Shown: positions 6,195-15,140, counted from the stretch's first letter. The stretch is 37,591 nucleotides of DNA from Caldilineaceae bacterium (GCA_026989655.1 JALSIX010000147.1:1-37591), one strand, 5' to 3'. Made by a program: numbers and translations. The notes: generated by a model not told the origin, from the letters alone.

Positions 6195-9127
6195 ATGAGC
6201 CCAATCAATCGTTTTTCCTCCCGCCGTCAGCGCCTGGATGCGAGCTTTCTCAACCAGCGGCTGCGCAACGCCCGGGCCTACGACCGCATCGCCGGCTATT
6301 TCCGTTCCTCCCTGCTGGAGGTGGCGGGCGAGGCCCTGGAGTCGGTGCAGGGCGTCATCCGCGTGGTGGCCAACTCGGACCTGAACCTGCTGGACGTGCA
6401 GACCGCGCGGGCGGCCCAACTGGCCATGCGCCAGGAATGGACCTCGGCCCGGCCTGAGACCCTGGTGGACCCGCCCGGGGATGCGCCGGCCCGCGCCCGC
6501 TATCGCCGCCTGTTTGATTTCCTGGTCAGCGGCAAGCTCCAGGTGAAGGTGCTGCCCAACGAGGTCTTCGGGCTCATCCACGGCAAGGCGGGCGTCATCA
6601 CCCTGGCCGACGGCTCCAAGATCGCGTTCCTGGGCAGCGCCAACGAGACCCGGGAGGCATGGCGGCTCAACTACGAGTTGGGTCCGACCGCTGCGCGCTC
6701 GGACCCAACGGCGCTGCGGACTGCGTCCGCTTGCTGGGCCTTGCTGCGCTGCGCTTGCGGCGGCCCAACAAGCGAATAGAGCCGTCCCCGGTTCCGCTGG
6801 GGCTACGCCCGCTCCACCGGGGCGGCTCATCCGCAGCGCCGCTGCTGTGGGAGGACGCCTCGCCCGATGGTGTGGCCTGGGTGCAGGAGGAATTCGACGC
6901 GCTGTGGAGCCATCCCGCGGCCACGCCCCTGGCCCAGGTCATCGTGCAGGACATCGGGCGCATCGCCGAGCGCCAGGTCATCTTCACCGTGCCCGACTGG
7001 GTGGAGCAAACGCCGGAGGATGAGGCCCCAGACCCCGCGCCCGCGGTCATCGAAGCGCCCATCTACCGTCAGGCCAACGGGCTGTGGCCCCACCAGAAGT
7101 ATTTCATCCAACTGGCCTACGACGCGCACCACGGTCCGTGGGGCAAAGCTCGCTACATCCTGGCGGATCAGGTGGGCCTGGGCAAGACCCTGCAACTGGC
7201 CATGACCGCCATGCTCATCGCTCTCACGGGCGACAAGCCCATCCTGGTCATCGCGCCCAAGACCCTGCTGTGGCAGTGGCAGGGCGAGATGCGGGACATG
7301 CTGAACATGCCCTCTGCGGTGTGGGACGGGCGGCAGTGGGTGGACGAGCTGGGCATCCGCTACCCCAACAACGGCGTGGAGGCCATCCGCAAATGTCCGC
7401 GGCGGGTGGGCATCGTCTCCTCGGGCCTGATCACCCGGGGCGGCGAGGCCAGCGAACTGCTGCTGGGAAAGGAATACGATTGCATCATCCTGGACGAGGC
7501 CCATCGGGCCCGGCGCAGGAACTTCAACCGCAACAAGCCCTATCGCACGGCGGATCCCAACAACCTACTGCGCTTCATGCAGGCCATCGCGCCCCGCACC
7601 CGCTCCCTGCTGCTGGCCACGGCCACGCCCGTGCAGCTTCACCCCATCGAGGCCTGGGACCTGCTGGACGTGCTGGGCCGGGGAGATGAGTCGGTGCTGG
7701 GCAACCAGTACAGCCACTGGCGACATCCCGAAACCGCCATCCCCCTGATCATGGGCGAACAAACGCCGCCCCGGGACCCCGACGCCGTCTGGGAATGGGT
7801 GCGCAATCCCCTGCCGCCCGCGGAGGAGGCCCGGGATTTTGCAATCCTGCGGCGGGCGCTGGGCGCGGACGACCGCGAGGCCGTGGTCCCGGGCGACGCC
7901 ATCGCCCGGCTGGGCCGGCCTGAGCGACAACGGCTGCGGCGCATGGCCCCTGATCTCTTTCAGAATCACAACCCCCTCATCCGCCGCATCATCCGCCGCA
8001 CCCGCGATTATCTGGAAAAGCAGATCGACCCGAAGACGGGCGAGCCCATGCTGGATCACATCGGCGTCCAGCTCTTCGGCGAAGGCGAGCACGAGGCCAT
8101 CTCTCTGCCCCCCTATCTACGTGACGCCTATCAGTCCGCGGAGGCCTTCACCAAGGCCCTGGGCAAACGCATGAAGGGCGCGGGCTTCCTCAAAACCCTG
8201 TTGCTGCGGCGGGTGGGCAGCACTATCTTCGCGGGCCGCAAGACCGCGGAGAAGATGCTGGCTGAGTGGGAGGACGTGGAAGTGGAGGACGCGGAGTGGG
8301 AGGAGGACGAGACCCTGGACAGCCTCCGCTCCCTCTCCCGCACCCTCACGGCCGAGGAAAAGGAGCACCTGGAGAACTTCCTGGCCGCGCTGGAGGCCAA
8401 TCAGGAGCGGGACCCCAAATACGTACAGGCGCGCTACTATCTCTTCGAAAAGGTGTGGTGGGATGGCGAGGTCCGCAAGACCGGGTGGCTGGAGCGAGGC
8501 GTCATCATCTTCAGCCAGTACCGGGACTCCATCCAGTGGCTGGCCGAACAACTGACCGCAGAGCTGCCCGAAGAGCCTATCGCCCTCTATTCCGGGCCTC
8601 AGACCTCGGGCCTGATGATCAACGGGGAATGGACGCCCCGATCCCGAGAGGAGCTAAAGCAATTGGTGGCCGCGGGCGAGATCCGGCTGATGCTGGGCAC
8701 GGACGCGGCCAGCGAGGGGCTGAACCTGCAGCGCCTGGGCTCCCTCATCAACCTGGACCTGCCCTGGAACCCCACCCGCCTGGAGCAGCGCAAGGGCCGC
8801 ATCCAGCGTATCGGGCAGGTGTACGACACCATCTTCGTCTACAACATGCGCTATCGCGGCTCGGTGGAAGACCGGGTGCACGAGCTCCTTTCCGAACGTC
8901 TGGAGGATATCTACGGCCTGTTCGGGCAGCTTCCCGACGTGTTGGAGGATGTGTGGGTGGATGTGGCCCTGGGCGAGCTGGAACAGGCCCAACGGATCAT
9001 CGACGCCGTGCCCCGCAAGCACCCCTTCGAGATCCGCTACGCCCAGGTCGAGCCTATCGACTGGGAATCCTGCACTCAAGTCCTCTTCAACGAGGCCAAG
9101 CTGGAAGTCCTGCGCAAGGGCTGGTAG
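6195..9127 (+). pseudogene. PLD-like/SNF2 helicase, interrupted, defence-type
   Basis: The first part (ATG 6195 to about 6680) encodes a phospholipase D-like domain ending HGKAGVITLADGSKIAFLGS and ANETREAW. The second part (about 6845-9127) encodes a full SNF2-type helicase: motif I QVGLGKT, motif II DEAH, motif III LATATP, motif V TDAASEGLNLQ, and motif VI NPTRLEQRKGRIQRIGQ. The two halves join smoothly as NYEL/LWEDASPDG if 6681-6844 is removed. That 164-nt insertion is not a multiple of three, so the frame is broken. Fused or paired PLD-SNF2 proteins are common in anti-phage islands (DISARM- and related systems); that role here is inference. Without frameshifting or reinitiation the full protein cannot be made, although the helicase half could be expressed alone. 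It follows the RAYT gene by 65 bp. Confidence 0.85.
6678..6844. repeat. Multi-hairpin inserted element inside the helicase gene
   Basis: Four palindromes occur in series. TTGGGTCCGA/TCGGACCCAA (6678-6687 and 6699-6708) is perfect. GCGGAC/GTCCGC (6716-6721 and 6725-6730) is perfect. TTGCTGGGCC/GGCCCAACAA (6731-6740 and 6762-6771) has one mismatch. GAGCCGTCCCCGG/CCGGGGCGGCTC (6779-6791 and 6817-6828) has one bulge. The segment accounts for all sequence between the two collinear halves of the helicase. No obvious target-site duplication is seen. It resembles a REP/MITE-type non-coding element and differs in sequence from the array at 4456-5600. Confidence 0.8.
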
Positions 9128-9229
9128 AAACCCAAGAAATAGCGGAAACAGCACGCATCCAGGGACGCTTTCCCCGGCCTCACGCATCACGTTTCACGCA
9201 CTACACTCCCCCCCCGCATTCCACCCAAA

Positions 9230-9275
9230 GGCACCGGCCCTCCCCATGGGCACGAGCGCGGGGAGGGCCGGTGCC
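9230..9275. terminator. Bidirectional hairpin terminator between convergent genes
   Basis: A perfect 16-bp stem GGCACCGGCCCTCCCC (9230-9245) pairs with 9260-9275 across a 14-nt loop. It lies between the end of the helicase gene (plus strand) and the end of the DUF411 gene (minus strand). There is no long U run; on the minus strand a short CTTT follows. The rest of the 9128-9284 gap holds nothing recognisable. Confidence 0.75.
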
Positions 9276-9284
9276 TGCCGGGGG

Positions 9285-9776
9285 CTAGCGATACTCCGCG
9301 TAGATCTCCCGGGGGCCGTTCTCGTCGAAGGCCACCACCGCAAAGGGATCCGTGGGCCAGCCCGGGGCCTCCATGCCCGGCGAGCCCACGGGCATGCCCG
9401 GCACCGCGAGGCCTACCACGTCGTCCGGCCGCTCGGCCAACAGCCGCTGCACATCCTCTGGGGGCACGTGCCCCTCGATCACGTAGCCATCCACGATGGC
9501 CGTGTGGCATGCCTGGAGCTCCGGCGGCACATGGTAACGGGCCTTCAGGGCCTCCCAGTCCGGGATGTCCCGAACCTGGGCCCGGAATCCGTTCTCCTCC
9601 ATGACCTGGATCCAGGCGCCACAGCATCCTCAGGTGGGCGATCGGTACACCGTCATGGTCAGGCCCTGGGCCTGCCCGCCACTGGCCTGCGGAGCCGACG
9701 TCCCGTCCGCTCCGCAGCCGGCCAGGAGCATGGCCACCAGCCCTACCAGGACGCCCACCGCGATGAGGCGCCGCAT
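9285..9776 (-). CDS. DUF411 lipoprotein with in-frame UGA at motif Cys
   Basis: Read through one UGA, this is a complete 163-aa DUF411 protein. It has a signal peptide with lipobox LLAGC (Cys21), a short linker, then MTVYRSPT-[UGA49]-GCCGAW. The family domain continues through ELQACHTAIVDGYVIEGHVP and GLAVPGMPVGSPGME. Family members have SPTCGCC at this place, so UGA replaces exactly the first Cys of the thiol or metal-binding motif. No other stop or frameshift occurs. The start is the second of two ATGs (9776), 7 nt after GGAGG; 9779 is possible. DUF411 proteins are periplasmic or extracellular, often near copper-handling genes; their reaction is not established. Alternatives are a nonsense mutation or a base-call error, or a start at Met59 (9602), which would lose the signal peptide and motif. 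Confidence 0.8.
9604..9632 (-). promoter_or_regulatory. UGA codon with possible bacterial SECIS stem-loop
   Basis: The UGA is at 9632-9630. On the mRNA a small stem-loop, GCCUG-GAUC-CAGGU (9617-9604), has its apical loop starting 18 nt after the UGA with G as first loop base. This fits the loose rules for bacterial SECIS elements (short upper stem, G at the start of the loop, about 16-37 nt from UGA). The stem is only five pairs, including one G-U, so this is suggestive and not proof. Confidence 0.35.
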
Positions 9777-9938
9777 CATCGGACCTCCTGTCGCGAGTGA
9801 ACCAACGGAAGGCCGGCCGATCCTGCCGGCCGCCCTGCATTGTAGCACATCCCCGCCCCACACCGGCCCCGCCAGTCGGCCAGTCCCGCAACCGGATCTC
9901 CCGCGGGGCGATTTGTCCCGCTTCGAGCCCCCATCTGG

Positions 9939-9944
9939 TACAAT
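9939..9944 (+). promoter_or_regulatory. -10 box TACAAT of a near-leaderless operon
   Basis: TACAAT lies only 6 nt before the ATG at 9951, so transcription would start at or next to the start codon. A TTGTCC at 9913-9918 is a possible -35 but is 20 bp away. No Shine-Dalgarno sequence precedes the ATG, in keeping with leaderless translation. Confidence 0.45.
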
Positions 9945-9950
9945 GTCCCC

Positions 9951-10352
9951 ATGCGAACCCGGATCCTGCGCTACATCGGCCTGGAGGACGAGGAGCCTGT
10001 GGGCTACCTGGAGCACGGCACCATCTACCGGCTGCGCTGGGGAGAGGGCACGGCCGTGGGCCGGGTGGAGCCCTCCCCCCAGGGGATCCGGATCCTGCGT
10101 CGGACCCGCCACGGGGAGCGAGAGCTGGGCATCGTGGATCCCCAGGGCCGAATCCACAGCCACGGCCTGTTCCAGGGAGGGCTTCTGGGATGGGTGGACG
10201 CCGCGGGGCAGGTGGTGCGCGGGGGCCTGATCCTGGGCCAGGAGGAGGTGGGCCGGGTGGAAGGGCCCGAGGCCCACGCCGCCGCAGGCGCGTTGCTCCT
10301 CCTCTTCCTGCCCGACCAGGAGGAACGAGAACGGAGGGCACGAGGGCCATGA
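9951..10352 (+). CDS. Hypothetical protein, 133 aa
   Basis: I do not recognise a characterised family. The protein is short, charged and apparently soluble, without signal peptide or membrane segments apart from a mildly hydrophobic [11 protein letters not shown] near the end. It contains beta-rich repeats of the type [17 protein letters not shown] and [15 protein letters not shown], reminiscent of proteins built from short WG-like or 'property' beta repeats. Its stop overlaps the ATG of the alpha/beta hydrolase gene (ATGA at 10349-10352), so the two are translationally coupled. The start is supported by the TACAAT box immediately upstream and by the absence of any alternative with a ribosome-binding site. 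Confidence 0.7.
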   Translation: MRTRILRYIGLEDEEPVGYLEHGTIYRLRWGEGTAVGRVEPSPQGIRILRRTRHGERELGIVDPQGRIHSHGLFQGGLLGWVDAAGQVVRGGLILGQEEVGRVEGPEAHAAAGALLLLFLPDQEERERRARGP

Positions 10353-11236
10353 CCCCATCCAACGCCACGCTCCATACCCTGGAGACCCCCCGCATGCGCT
10401 TTGCCTATCGAGTCCAAGGGGACCCGGACGGCCTGCCCATGCTCCTGGTCCACGGCAGCTTCGCCAGCAGTCGCTGGTGGGAGCCCTTCCTCGAGGTCCT
10501 CCCGGACGCGGTCCGCGCCATCGCGCCGGACCTCCGGGGCTGTGGGGGGAGCACCCACAGCCAGGAGGGATACGAGATCCCCGAACAGGCCCAGGACTTG
10601 GCCGCGTTCGTCCAGGCCCTGGACCTGGAGAGCTTCGACCTGGTGGCCCATGCCGCGGGCGGCGCCGTCGCGGTGGAGTACGCGCTGGCCCATCCCGAGC
10701 GGATCCACACCCTGGTGCTGGTGGACCCGCCGCCGGTGGAGGGGGTCTTCACCCCTCTGGAGGCCCTGCGCCTGCTGGAACGCATGCGCACGGACCGAGA
10801 TCTGTTGGCCCGAGCCCTGCGCGCGCTGATGCCTGCCGCGCCGCCCCCCTCCATGGAGCCGGCAGCCTTCGAGGCCTTCTTCGAGCGCCTGGTAGAGGAC
10901 GCGTTCCATCAGGCCCCGGCCGCGTTCACCGGCATGGCCGAGGCCCTCATGCACTGGAACCGCTTCGAGGAGGTCCGACACCTGACCCTGCCCACCCTGT
11001 TGGTGTGGGGGGAACACGACGTGGTGGTGGAGCGGGACGCCATCACCCGTACCCTCCTGGCCATCCCCGGCGCGAACAACCTGGAGGTGCTCCGGGGGGT
11101 GGGCCACAGCCCCATGATCGAGGCGCCGGTGGTCCTGGCGGAGCGGATCATCGAGTTCGTCACCGAGGAGTACGAGGACTACGCGGCCATCCGCGCGGAG
11201 GCAGCCCGCTCCGCGGACGAGACCGATCCGGAGTAG
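10349..11236 (+). CDS. Alpha/beta hydrolase-fold protein lacking nucleophile Ser
   Basis: This 295-aa protein has the alpha/beta hydrolase order: oxyanion-side [10 protein letters not shown] (residues 35-44), DLRGCGGS (61-68), nucleophile elbow, VWGEHD with the acid Asp224, and GVGHSP with His253. The elbow reads AHAAGG (100-105) where the family has GHSMGG, so the nucleophile Ser is Ala102 and the first Gly is Ala. The protein either does not hydrolyse esters or uses the fold without a nucleophile, as some cofactor-independent lyase- and dioxygenase-like members do. The substrate is unknown. The ATG overlaps the preceding stop, and the next gene starts 5 nt after the stop, so it is the middle gene of a three-gene operon. 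Confidence 0.82.
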   Translation: MTPSNATLHTLETPRMRFAYRVQGDPDGLPMLLVHGSFASSRWWEPFLEVLPDAVRAIAPDLRGCGGSTHSQEGYEIPEQAQDLAAFVQALDLESFDLVAHAAGGAVAVEYALAHPERIHTLVLVDPPPVEGVFTPLEALRLLERMRTDRDLLARALRALMPAAPPPSMEPAAFEAFFERLVEDAFHQAPAAFTGMAEALMHWNRFEEVRHLTLPTLLVWGEHDVVVERDAITRTLLAIPGANNLEVLRGVGHSPMIEAPVVLAERIIEFVTEEYEDYAAIRAEAARSADETDPE

Positions 11237-11241
11237 CGGCC

Positions 11242-11736
11242 GTGCCCTTCACGCCATACCATCTGGGCCCCAACGGGGTGGTGGGGCTGGGGCTGCGCAA
11301 GCGGCTGGACCTGCCGGCCCTGTTGCTGGTGAACGTAGCCGTGGACGTGGAGCCCCTGCTGGTGATCCTGGGCCTTCGGCCGCCCCCGGTCCACGGCCTC
11401 TCCCATACTCTCCTGGGGGCCACGGCCATCGGCCTGCTCTTCGGCCTGGCCGTCCACGGAGGGTGGGGGCTGTACCTTCGAGGTGTTCCGCGGCGGTGGG
11501 CCTGGGCCCACCGTCCCACCCTGGGCCAGGCGCTCCTGGGCAGTGGGGTCGGGGCATGGCTCCACGTGTTGACCGACATGCTCATCTACGGGGACGTCCA
11601 CCCCCTGGGGCCCCTGGTCCCCAGACCCTTTCCCTATCGGTGGAGCTACCCGGAGATCGCGGCCCTCTGCGGGGCCCTGGGGGCGGTGGCCCTGGTGTGG
11701 GGTCTCTGGCTCCTCGCCCGTCGGGCCACCCGATGA
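11242..11736 (+). CDS. Membrane-bound metal-dependent hydrolase (YdjM-like)
   Basis: This 164-aa protein begins PFTPYHLGPNGVVGLGLRKR and has VNVAVDVEPLLVI, VHGLSHTLLGA and LHVLTDMLIYGDVHPL. These carry the conserved His/Asp pattern (PFTPxHxGP, D-E-P, H-G-x-x-H-T, H-x-x-x-D) of the YdjM/LexA-regulated membrane-bound metal-dependent hydrolase family. Three to four hydrophobic helices are visible. The start is GTG at 11242, since the family begins MPFTP. It is the last gene of the operon from 9951 and is convergent with hisF, with only 18 bp between their stops. The in vivo substrate of the family is unknown. Confidence 0.8.
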   Translation: MPFTPYHLGPNGVVGLGLRKRLDLPALLLVNVAVDVEPLLVILGLRPPPVHGLSHTLLGATAIGLLFGLAVHGGWGLYLRGVPRRWAWAHRPTLGQALLGSGVGAWLHVLTDMLIYGDVHPLGPLVPRPFPYRWSYPEIAALCGALGAVALVWGLWLLARRATR

Positions 11737-11754
11737 GGGTGGGGCGTCCCAGGG

Positions 11755-12564
11755 TCAGCGGGGCAGGGGATCCGGGATGTGGTCCACCGGGCGGATGGGG
11801 ATGCCCTGGTCCGCCAGGTAGCGCTTGAGGTCGCGGATGCGGAGCTTCCGGAAGTGGAAGAGGCTCGCGGCCAGCGCGGCCGCCGCGCCCCCCTGGGTGA
11901 GGGCCGCGGCGAAGTGCTCCGGGGCCCCGGCGCCCCCGCTGGCGATGACCGGGATCTCCACCGCGTCGCTCACGGCCCGGGTGAGCTCGATGTCGTAGCC
12001 CGCCTGGGTGCCGTCCGCGTCCATGGAGGTGAGGAGGATCTCCCCCGCGCCCAGGGCCTCCACCTGGCGGGCCCAGGCCAACACATCCAGCCCCGTGGGG
12101 ATGCGCCCCCCGGCCACGTAGACGTCCCATCCCGGCCCCCGGGCAGCCCGGGCCTCCCCTTCCCGACGTTTGGCGTCGATGGCCACCACGATACACTGGC
12201 TTCCGAAGCGCCGGGCCCCCTCCTGGACCAGGGCCGGGTTGCGCACGGCCGCGCTGTTCACGCTCACCTTGTCCGCGCCGGCCAGAAGGATGGCCCGCAT
12301 GTCCTCCACCGTGCGGATGCCGCCCCCCACGGTGAAGGGGATGAAGACCGTGTCCGCGACCCGACGCACCATGTGGACCACGATCTCCCGGGCCTCGTGG
12401 GTCGCGGTGATGTCCAGGAAGACCAGCTCGTCCGCGCCCTCCCGGTCGTAGACCTGGGCCTGTTCCACCGGATCCCCCGCGTCCACCAGGTCCACGAACT
12501 GGACGCCCTTGACCACCCGGCCGTCCTTCACATCGAGACAGGGGATGATGCGTCGGGCCAACAT
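11755..12564 (-). CDS. hisF: Imidazole glycerol phosphate synthase subunit HisF
   Basis: HisF is the cyclase subunit that uses ammonia from HisH to turn PRFAR into imidazole glycerol phosphate and AICAR. The 269-aa (beta/alpha)8 barrel shows the start [20 protein letters not shown] with catalytic Asp11, [27 protein letters not shown] with the second catalytic Asp, [15 protein letters not shown], and IASGGAG. The last is followed by an unusually alanine-rich segment ([14 protein letters not shown]), a variation on the usual DAALAASIFHF. Length is slightly over the typical 250-258 aa because of a longer C-terminus. It lies 4 bp after the hisA-Nudix stop in the same direction, so they are surely cotranscribed. 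hisH is not in this window. Confidence 0.95.
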   Translation of the reverse strand: MLARRIIPCLDVKDGRVVKGVQFVDLVDAGDPVEQAQVYDREGADELVFLDITATHEAREIVVHMVRRVADTVFIPFTVGGGIRTVEDMRAILLAGADKVSVNSAAVRNPALVQEGARRFGSQCIVVAIDAKRREGEARAARGPGWDVYVAGGRIPTGLDVLAWARQVEALGAGEILLTSMDADGTQAGYDIELTRAVSDAVEIPVIASGGAGAPEHFAAALTQGGAAAALAASLFHFRKLRIRDLKRYLADQGIPIRPVDHIPDPLPR

Positions 12565-12568
12565 GGGC

Positions 12569-13783
12569 TCACCCCTCCTCCGCCAGGTAGGCCAGGGCCT
12601 TCTCCAGCGCGGGGAGCTGTTCCGGCGAGCTCTCCAGGAGCAGGGCCCGGGCCTCCTCCGGGGGCACCCAGCGGTACTCGCTGTGGTTGTCCCGGCCCAA
12701 CACCGTGGGGCCCGGACATACCTCGCCCAGGAAGTAGATGACCGTCCGCTCGATGTTGTAGGAGCGGATCCGGGTCACATACTCCAGTACGGCCCGGCAG
12801 TCCGTGTGGACCTGGATACAGCCATGGCCGGTCTCCTCCCGGAACTCCCGCAGGGCGCACTCCAGGTCCGACTCGGCCTCCTGGACGCCCCCCCGGGGGA
12901 ACTGCCACTGTTCGAAGAAGCTGTTCCACAGCAGGAGGAACTCGAGCCCCCGGCCTGTCCGCCGGTAGGGAACGATGCCCGCGCTCCGGCGGGTCAGGGG
13001 AGCCTTGGCCACCCGAATGGCCTCGGCCAGGTCCACCGCGCCGGTGTAGAGGGCCTGGCCGATGATGACCCCCTCGATGTTGTAGTGCTCATGGCGCTTC
13101 AGGCGGCGGACGTCCGCCAGGCTGGCCACGCCGCCGCTGGCGATGACCAACAGATCGGTCATGTCCCCCAGCTCCGCGGTGGCGGCCAAGTTCACCCCCT
13201 GCATCATCCCGTCCCGCCGAATGTCGGTGTAGACCACCCGCCTGACGCCCAGGGCCTTCATCTGGTGGCCCAGCTCCACCGCGTCCACCGAGCTGACCTC
13301 TTGCCAGCCGTGGATGGCCACCTGGCCGTCTCGGGCGTCGATCCCCACCACGATGGGCTCGGGGCCCCAGCGGTCCAGGGCCTCTCGCACCAGCTCGGGC
13401 CGTTTCACCGCCACCGTGCCCAGCACCACCCGGTCTGCCCCCAGATCCAGGGCCAGGGCGATGTCCTCCAGGGTGCGGAGGCCACCGCCGAACTGGATGG
13501 GCACCTCCACGGCCCGGCGGATCTCCCGCAGGCGGCGGAGGTTGATGGGCAGCTGGGCCAGGGAATCCTCCGGGTGCCGCAGCCGCTGTACCTGGGCATA
13601 GCTCCCGCGGGCCTGGAACGCGCCGTCCAGGTTCACCACGTGGAGCCACTCCGCGCCCTGGGCCGCCCAGTGGCGGGCCATGGCCACCGGATCGGGGCTG
13701 TAGACGGTCTCCGCGCGGGGATCGCCCTGTTTCAGGCGCACGCAGCGCCCGCCGCGCAGGTCGATCGCGGGGTAGACGATCAT
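12569..13783 (-). CDS. hisA: HisA isomerase fused to a Nudix hydrolase domain
   Basis: Residues 1-260 are phosphoribosylformimino-AICAR-phosphate isomerase (HisA): [12 protein letters not shown] with catalytic Asp8, [20 protein letters not shown], and [12 protein letters not shown] with the second catalytic Asp. Residues 266-400 are a Nudix domain of the Ap4A-hydrolase type, with a complete Nudix box from Gly298 to His320 (G-x5-E304-x7-R312-E-F-x-E316-E317-x-G). The join is direct and no internal start codon or stop lies between the domains. HisA also has about 20 extra residues near 57-80. The ATG at 13783 is the standard HisA start. Possible roles are housekeeping of histidine-pathway nucleotides, or standing in for a phosphoribosyl-ATP pyrophosphatase; both are speculation. 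Confidence 0.92.
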   Translation of the reverse strand: MIVYPAIDLRGGRCVRLKQGDPRAETVYSPDPVAMARHWAAQGAEWLHVVNLDGAFQARGSYAQVQRLRHPEDSLAQLPINLRRLREIRRAVEVPIQFGGGLRTLEDIALALDLGADRVVLGTVAVKRPELVREALDRWGPEPIVVGIDARDGQVAIHGWQEVSSVDAVELGHQMKALGVRRVVYTDIRRDGMMQGVNLAATAELGDMTDLLVIASGGVASLADVRRLKRHEHYNIEGVIIGQALYTGAVDLAEAIRVAKAPLTRRSAGIVPYRRTGRGLEFLLLWNSFFEQWQFPRGGVQEAESDLECALREFREETGHGCIQVHTDCRAVLEYVTRIRSYNIERTVIYFLGEVCPGPTVLGRDNHSEYRWVPPEEARALLLESSPEQLPALEKALAYLAEEG

Positions 13784-13800
13784 GGGCCTGCCGTCGTGGG

Positions 13801-13845
13801 ATATGCCATGGTGGGATGTGCCATGGTGGGATGTGCCATGGTGGG
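13801..13845. repeat. Three 15-bp tandem repeats upstream of hisA
   Basis: The unit ATGTGCCATGGTGGG occurs three times head to tail (the first copy has ATATG), immediately upstream of the hisA start and downstream of the cinA stop. On the mRNA the copies read CCCACCATGGCACAT. They add only a His/Gly/Ser-rich extension if read in the hisA frame. The length is a multiple of three. The function is unknown; replication slippage is the simplest origin. Confidence 0.8.
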
Positions 13846-13853
13846 TGTGGATG

Positions 13854-15140
13854 TCACGGAGCGGATTGGATGCCGCACAGGGCACGTCGAACCAGATCCA
13901 GGGCCCGGTTGGCCACCCAGACCACCGTCACCGGGTCCCGTCCTCCGAAGGGGAACCGGGTGCTGGCCACCACGCCCTGGGGACCGGCCAGGGCCAACCA
14001 GCTCTCCCCGGTCTGTTCCGAGTGGAAGCTCTCGTCCGGGCGGCCGGTGCCCACCACGGCCAGGCCGTAGTCCGCGCCGGCCAGCTCCCGGGCGGCCCGG
14101 GCCAGGGTCTCGGCCACCGGGAGACCAGGGGGCCGGGCCAGGAGCTCCGCCAGGCGCCCAGGCAGATCCTGGGAGGAAGGGGCCTGGGGCTCCGCGGTCC
14201 AGCCGACCACCAGCACGGCTCCCTCCGGATCCTGGGCACGGAGGCGTTGGGCCACGGCGCCACCGGTGACCGTCTCCACCAGGGCCAGGGTCGCGGCCCC
14301 CCGGCGCAGGCACTCCACCGCCACCTGCTCGATGGTGGCCGTGGGATCCCCAGTGTACACGAAGTCGCCGATGCGTTCCCGGATTCTGGCTTCCATTTCG
14401 TCCAACAGACGCTCGGCCGCCTCCGGGGTCTCGGCCCGGGCCGTGATGCGCACGTCCACCTGGCCCACATGTGCAGAGAGCCCCACCGTGGGGTTGGTGG
14501 CCTGCATCAGGTCGTGGAGACGGGCGTCCACCGCGCTCTCGCCGATGCCCACGGTACGGAGGATGCGCCGGCGGATCACCCCGGTGCCCCCGGTGAGCTC
14601 CCGGAGATAGGGCAGCACCGTGTCGGCCATCATCCGCTTCATCTCCCGGGGGACGCCGGGCAGGGCGATGGCGGTACCGGCCAGGCCCGGCCGACGGCCG
14701 ACCACGATGAAGCCCGGGGCCGTGCCCACCGGGTTGGGGATCACGGTGGCGCCCTGGGGGATCCAGGCCTGGCGCAGGTTGTTCGGGGGCATCTCCGAGT
14801 AGCCCCACCGGGCGAAGCGGGCCCGGAGCCGGTCCGCGATCTCCGGGTGGAAGACCAGGGGGCAGCCGGTGGCGTCCGCGATGGCGTCCCGGGTCACGTC
14901 GTCCACGGTGGGCCCCAGGCCGCCGGTGACGATGACCGCATCGCTCCGGGCAAGGGCCGTCTCCACGGCCCAGCGGATCCGTCCCCGGTTGTCCCCCACG
15001 GTGGTCTTGAAGTAGAGGTGGACCCCGATCTCCCGGAGCTGTCGAGCGATCCAGGCCGCGTTGGTGTCCACGATCTCGCCCAGCAGGATCTCCGTGCCGG
15101 TGGTGACGATCTCCGCGCGGACGGTGCGGGGAGTGGCCAT
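13854..15140 (-). CDS. cinA: CinA family protein
   Basis: This 428-aa protein has the two-domain CinA architecture. The N-terminal MoaB/MogA-like (COG1058) domain starts [20 protein letters not shown] and has [30 protein letters not shown] and RTVGIGES. This domain acts as ADP-ribose pyrophosphatase in characterised CinA proteins. The C-terminal domain corresponds to PncC (nicotinamide mononucleotide deamidase), but the usual AESCTGG reads VETVTGG, so the catalytic Ser position is Thr, and the later GVAGPTGG-type loop reads VVGTGRP. The deamidase half may therefore be inactive. The gene lies between the CpXC gene and hisA on the same strand, with gaps of 18 and 70 bp. Confidence 0.9.
   Translation of the reverse strand: MATPRTVRAEIVTTGTEILLGEIVDTNAAWIARQLREIGVHLYFKTTVGDNRGRIRWAVETALARSDAVIVTGGLGPTVDDVTRDAIADATGCPLVFHPEIADRLRARFARWGYSEMPPNNLRQAWIPQGATVIPNPVGTAPGFIVVGRRPGLAGTAIALPGVPREMKRMMADTVLPYLRELTGGTGVIRRRILRTVGIGESAVDARLHDLMQATNPTVGLSAHVGQVDVRITARAETPEAAERLLDEMEARIRERIGDFVYTGDPTATIEQVAVECLRRGAATLALVETVTGGAVAQRLRAQDPEGAVLVVGWTAEPQAPSSQDLPGRLAELLARPPGLPVAETLARAARELAGADYGLAVVGTGRPDESFHSEQTGESWLALAGPQGVVASTRFPFGGRDPVTVVWVANRALDLVRRALCGIQSAP

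Noticed and set aside
9285-9602. Short cytosolic DUF411 protein starting at Met59 (9602)
   Set aside because: It would lose the signal peptide and the Cys motif and has no ribosome-binding site of its own, whereas the upstream frame has AGGAGGT and a lipobox.
13784-13885. N-terminal extension of HisA from a GTG at 13885
   Set aside because: It would add a low-complexity His/Gly/Ser stretch encoded by tandem repeats and overlap cinA; all HisA proteins start at MIVYPAID-like sequence.
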